Position numbers and translations under genes: made by a program
Shown here: piece after piece, positions 59,440-64,000 of the stretch
Layout: each line of letters starts with the position of its first letter
How positions within the stretch are numbered: position 1 is the stretch's first letter
Origin: Cinnamomum chago
Lineage: Eukaryota; Streptophyta; Magnoliopsida; Laurales; Lauraceae
Length of the DNA: 64,000 nucleotides
Direction of reading: 5' to 3'
NCBI GenBank assembly: GCA_038049695.1
Contig: CP142453.1
Location: 113,476,001-113,540,000 of the forward strand
The notes under the pieces: generated by a model
The model's database searches: none
Seen by the model: only the letters and a program-made list of their open reading frames with translations
What the model was told of the DNA's origin: nothing

Positions 59440-60950
59440 AATATAATAATACTAAGTGGGGCCCACAGATGTGTTGTTCTCTTTGATTATATATATAATA
59501 TAATATAATAATATTGAGTGGGGCCCACATATTTGTAGAGAAAAAGCATGACAATTTTTTCTACTAAGTGGGGCCCACAAATGTGAAGTTTTCTGTTATT
59601 ATATATATAATATAATAATATCAAGTGGGGCCCACAGATGTGTAGATGTATTGAAAAAGCATGACAAGTTCTTCTATTAAGTGGGGCCCATAGATGTGTA
59701 GTTCTCTTTTATTTTATTTATATAATAATAATAATACTAAGTGGGGCCTACAAATGTTATAATAATACTAAGTGGGGCCCACAAATGTGTAGATATAGAA
59801 AAAAAGCTTGACAAGTTCTTCTACTAAGTGGGGCCCACAGATGTGTAGTACTCTTTTATTTTATACATATATAATATAATAATACTAAGTGGGGCCCACA
59901 ATTGTTATAATAATACTAAGTGGGGTCCACAGATGTGTAGTTCTATTTGATTATATATATAATATAATAATACTAAGTGGGGCCCACAGATGTGTAAAGA
60001 AAAAGCATAACACTTTCTTCTCTTTTATAATAAGGGTATAGATATTATATTATTATTATCATAATATAATAATAATATATTATTATATTATATTATAATA
60101 TTTAGGGGGGGCCCACAAAGGTGTAGTGAAAAAGTATGCAACCTCTCTTCTCTTTTATAATAAGGGTATAGATATTATATTATATTATAATATTTAGGGG
60201 TGGGCCCCACACAAGTGTAGTGAAAAAGTTTGTAATTTCTCATAATAATATATTGTTATATTATATTATAATATTTGGGGTGGGCCCCACAATGGTGTAG
60301 TGAAAAAGTTTGTAATTTCTTATAATAATGTATTATTATATTATATTATAATATTTGGGGGTGGGCCCTACAATGGTGTAGTGAAAAAGTTTGCATTATA
60401 ATATTTGGGGGTGGGCCCCACAATTGTGTAGTGAAAAAGTTTGCAATATCTCCTCTTTTATAATAAAATAATAGATAGATAGATAGATAGATAGATAGAA
60501 GTATAGTATATAGTAGATAATAATAATATCTTAGGGGTGGGCCCCACACAAGTGTAGTGAAAAAGTTTGTAATTTCTCATAATAATATATTGTTATATTA
60601 TATTATAATATTTGGGGTGGGCCCCACAATGGTGTAGTGAAAAAGTTTGTAATTTCTTATAATAATGTATTATTATATTATATTATAATATTTGGGGGTG
60701 GGCCCTACAATGGTGTAGTGAAAAAGTTTGCATTATAATATTTGGGAGTGGGCCCCACAATTGTGTAGTGAAAAAGTTTGCAATATCTCCTCTTTTATAA
60801 TAATAGATAGATAGATAGATAGATAGATAGAAGTATAGTATATAGTAGATAATAATAATATATTATGATATTTTATTATAATATTTTGGTGTGAGCCCCA
60901 CAATGGTGTAGTGAAAAAACTATGCAATATTTCCTCTTTTATAATCTAGT
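59440..60950. repeat. Arrays type I and II in Helitron B
   Basis: Same unit families as in A: AATACTAAGTGGGGCCCACA for type I, and GTGGGCCCCACAATGGTGTA for type II. They are in the same order but with a different number and arrangement of units. (GATA)n occurs twice (about 60474-60497 and 60805-60830) inside the two copies of an about 337-bp duplication. The different copy numbers in A and B show that the arrays changed after, or during, copying of the element. Confidence 0.85.
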
Positions 60951-61168
60951 GTATAGATTTATAATCTAGTGTATAGATGTATAGAATAGATATTTATATA
61001 TATATATATATATTATATTATATGAGTGGGGCCCACACAAATTAGGTCATTTGTTCTTAAGTTATATATATTTATTATATTATATGATGGGGCCCACACA
61101 AGAAGTGGGCCAGGTGTGTAACAAAAGCAAATGCATTTTATGCTCTTTTATAAGAGTAGATAGAGATA

Positions 61169-64000
61169 CTAGTGGATTGCACATGCACCCAACACAGAGT
61201 TTTACTAATAAAATCTTAAAAGAATAAAGTTCTTAAAAAATTTCAGTAGAAGCATCAATACATTTAAAAATAAAATTTCAATAGAAAATGAGTGATCGTA
61301 AATTGTAAGGCCTGTGCAATGTCCAAATACAGCTGACACTACTTTTTCTCTATATATTTGGAAACAATAAAATAATGATATAGTGAGAAAAATGAGATCT
61401 CAAAAGATAATCGATGTGGAATTTATATAACTTTTTTGAGGATATAAATCACATATTTCTAGATATTTTATTATGAATGTGTGTGTACAAAGAAATTTCA
61501 ATTTACTTTATTTAACCTGTCAGATCGACTTATCAGTTTCCTAATAGACTTGACCTCCTAATGTTGGAGTCCAGTCAAAAGCATAGTCAAATTGATAACC
61601 TGCAATTTTATTTAAAAAAACCTAAGAACCAAATGAGCTTAGCTTACTGTTCTAACAAATTACCATGAACATTATATGTTCACTACAAAATCAGATTCTA
61701 TTAAGGAAAAAAAATTAATTACATCTTATCTAAGGACATCAGAATAACAAAACTGAGATGGTGGTTTTAGTCTTAACTTACAAAGAAGAACAACATCCCA
61801 CACCGACCGTCAAGAATAATAAAGTAATTCGGCTTGTCCTCAAGCGACAAGGATCTACAATGGTGGACTATGATACGAATTCTAACGGGTAAGATTTGCA
61901 GAGCACCTGTTGATCAATATTAGTATTTAACATGTGCTTTGTTTTATTTTATAAGACGGGCCACTATCAAGTAAAAAGAGGCAATACCTCTCCAAGAGTC
62001 AGCAACTTCTTTTGCTTGATACAAAAGTGTTATATTTTATACCCTGTATGAAAAGGATAATACAAAGTAATCATAGAAGTTCAATTAAATGAAAGCTCAC
62101 AAATAGAGATATCAATAGGAAAAAAATATAAAAAAACAAAAAACTACAAATACAAATTTGCCAAAGGAATTGGACCATCTTCTTAAGAAATACATAAGAA
62201 TGTAACCCATGTATTCTAGATCAACTCTTCTGCTCTTTTCTATATAGAGGATGAGAGTGCTGATCAAAGTAAAAAAAAAATTTGAAACGAACAAAGACAG
62301 ACTAAGTTTGTTGCAACTCAGCATCAAATACTTATTTTAGTTGTTTACACTTAAAACGACCACTTCATTCATTGACTCTGAAGTTAGTAGTAACGCTAGC
62401 ATAACAAGAGTTTCTATGAGATTCTCGTTTTCCCTTTAAGGAAAGGCATGACGTTTCATTGAAATATATGAGAACAAGAATAAGAACAAGAAGCTTGCAA
62501 TGATGAAAGAAATAAATGTGTTAGAAAATTATCAAAGTTTTTTCAACTTAAGCCTCATGAGTAAGCAATAATAAATAAATATATTCATGCCCTTGAAATG
62601 CCCTTTTATAATAAAAAAAATTCACAAAAGTAGGGTATTAATAAACTAAAAATTGTACTGAACAACAATAATTTTACGATAACTATCTATAAGACCCACC
62701 ACTAAATTACATTTATGGAATTATCTTTAGCAATCACTAATATTAGAAGAGAACCAGTATTTAGTAGTAGTTATCACATTATCCAACTTGTGATTACTCT
62801 TCCAACAGGGGTATAAATCAAGATTAATACAACTATTATGTAAGATTGAAAAACTCAATTATTATAACTAAATAAAATACAAACACATGAAGCAAAAGGG
62901 AAAAGAATATTTAAATTTTTTTAATGGTAACTTTCATTAAAAGAGAGAAAAAAAACAGGGCGGACATAAAATGAGTTTTAGTTTGTACATTTCACTTTCT
63001 TATTTATGATATTTTGTTAGTTGCTACTTCTTTCTAAAAAAGAAAAAGAAAACACTAAACATAAAGCAATATACAAACAAAGTTCCTGTATATAGGGATG
63101 TGCTTATAAGTTTTGGAGGTCCCTATATCTTTTTCAAAGGCCATAATAAATAATATACAACTGAAGGAATATCAAATTACAAATATTTAAGGTTAGTGTA
63201 CAAAAGATTAAAGGGTTAATATTTAAAAAATAATAACAAAGGGTTACATCCGTACAAAGAAAATAATCTCATATCTTTTGGAAACCTCCCGGAGCCCTCT
63301 GATGTTCTTAACTCTCAAATTCCAAATGCAAATACCACTCAAGTATCTTTTAGGTCCACCAAAAAAATAAAAATAAAATAAATAAACAAATAGAAATTAT
63401 TTGCACAATTAGCATTGTTTCAGGTAAAAAAAAAAAAAAAAGAGAGAATGTTAATTCTCTCGTGTGTAGAAAATTTGGTATTTAAATTATAACACAACCA
63501 CCAATTGGCCACCAGCAATAATAACAAAAGTAACAAGCTAATTAATACCTTTTGTCTTCTCTTTTATTTTCATCCCATCTTAGTTCAAGATTTATTATTG
63601 AAAAAGCACATGGCATTTAAGTTTTCAGAGTTATAAAAAGCAGTATGTACACCATGAACCACATAATGGAGTAAATAGTGCATAGTTAAAATATTTTTTT
63701 TTCCCACCTTTGCTTATTTTATTAACCGAGGTCGACAAAATAGTGCCAAGAAAGACTAAAAAAAGCTTTTTGGATGATAAAATCTGAAATATTTTTCATT
63801 TGAAATAATTCTTTAATTGCCCCATATCTCACAATTAATTTTACAAAAGGCAATTAAAAAAATTGAATAAGAATTTGGAAATTAGTGAACAAAATGGTTC
63901 AATGAGAACCACGAATGAATGCTTATTGGTCTTATCACACTCTTGAGGGGTATGGAGGGTGACAATTGAAGAGGCATTAGTTTAAAACCTAAGAATTTAA
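61169..64000 (-). mobile_element. Possible third Helitron (C), cut by the window end
   Basis: Directly after the 5' end of B, with just TA between, comes CTAGTGGATTGCACATGCAC (61169-61188). This has the same layout as the 3' ends of A (CTAGTAGGGCCCTGCACGTG) and B (CTAGTGGAGCCCTGCACTTG). The inner sequence is not similar to A or B. The hairpin is weak (TGCA-CA-TGCA), so this is less sure. The rest of the window is AT-rich with no gene, array or 5' end recognised. Confidence 0.45.
61200..64000. other. AT-rich sequence to the window end, no gene recognised
   Basis: No exon, RNA gene or repeat array could be supported. Long A-runs occur at about 62267-62280 and 63427-63441. The short frame at 62112-62327 (- strand) is low-complexity and hydrophobic and is not considered a gene. 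Confidence 0.4.

Larger units (their letters stand above)
56744..61166 (-). mobile_element. Helitron B, non-autonomous, tandem to A
   Basis: The 3' end CTAG (- strand, 56747-56744) adjoins a stem-loop CTTGCA/TGCAAG (about 56759-56777). The arm change relative to A alters the palindrome but keeps a hairpin. The body (56744 to about 59440) is near-identical to A (51829 to about 54480), with scattered substitutions and small indels. Arrays follow at about 59440-60020 (type I) and 60095-60950 (type II). The 5' end on the - strand is TCTCTATCTACTCTTATAAA (61166-61147). In B the terminal block is not triplicated as in A, but an about 337-bp type II segment is duplicated (about 60197-60480 and 60534-60830). 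No Rep/helicase frame is present. Confidence 0.75.

Overview
This is a stretch of a flowering-plant nuclear genome. The evidence is split genes with GT/AG introns of up to about 11 kb, AT-rich DNA with (TA)n and (CT)n microsatellites, and many plant-type transposable elements. One gene belongs to the coclaurine N-methyltransferase family of benzylisoquinoline-alkaloid enzymes, which would fit a magnoliid or early-diverging eudicot. The species cannot be fixed from the sequence.

Two plant genes lie on the + strand, and both join into complete reading frames when spliced by eye. The first (203-19871, 8 exons, 355 aa) is a coclaurine N-methyltransferase-like SAM-dependent methyltransferase. Its intron 5 holds a 10.2 kb Ty3/gypsy retrotransposon (6932-17129, target duplication CATTT). 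This element has the dual RNase H of the Tat/Ogre group and a decayed, intron-containing antisense gene near its 3' LTR. The second gene (24034-44571, 19 exons, 894 aa) is an M1-family zinc aminopeptidase of the APM1 type. Its introns carry fragments of LINEs and a copia element. The two genes show no evident functional link.

Downstream of APM1 are a long perfect-stem hairpin (45035-45080), a nearly full-length hAT element (45781-48941) with a frameshifted transposase, and a tRNA-derived SINE (50530-50710).

From 51829 to the window end the sequence is best read as three head-to-tail Helitrons, all with the 3' end on the left (- strand orientation): A (51829-56705), B (56744-61166) and C (61169 onward). 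A and B are near-identical over about 2.7 kb. Each then carries a complex array of GGGGCCCAC-containing repeats that ends in a Helitron-type 5' terminus. The terminus and its adjoining segment are themselves reiterated in A. A and B also carry what looks like a captured host exon, open in B and broken in A. This tandem Helitron block is the most unusual structure in the window.
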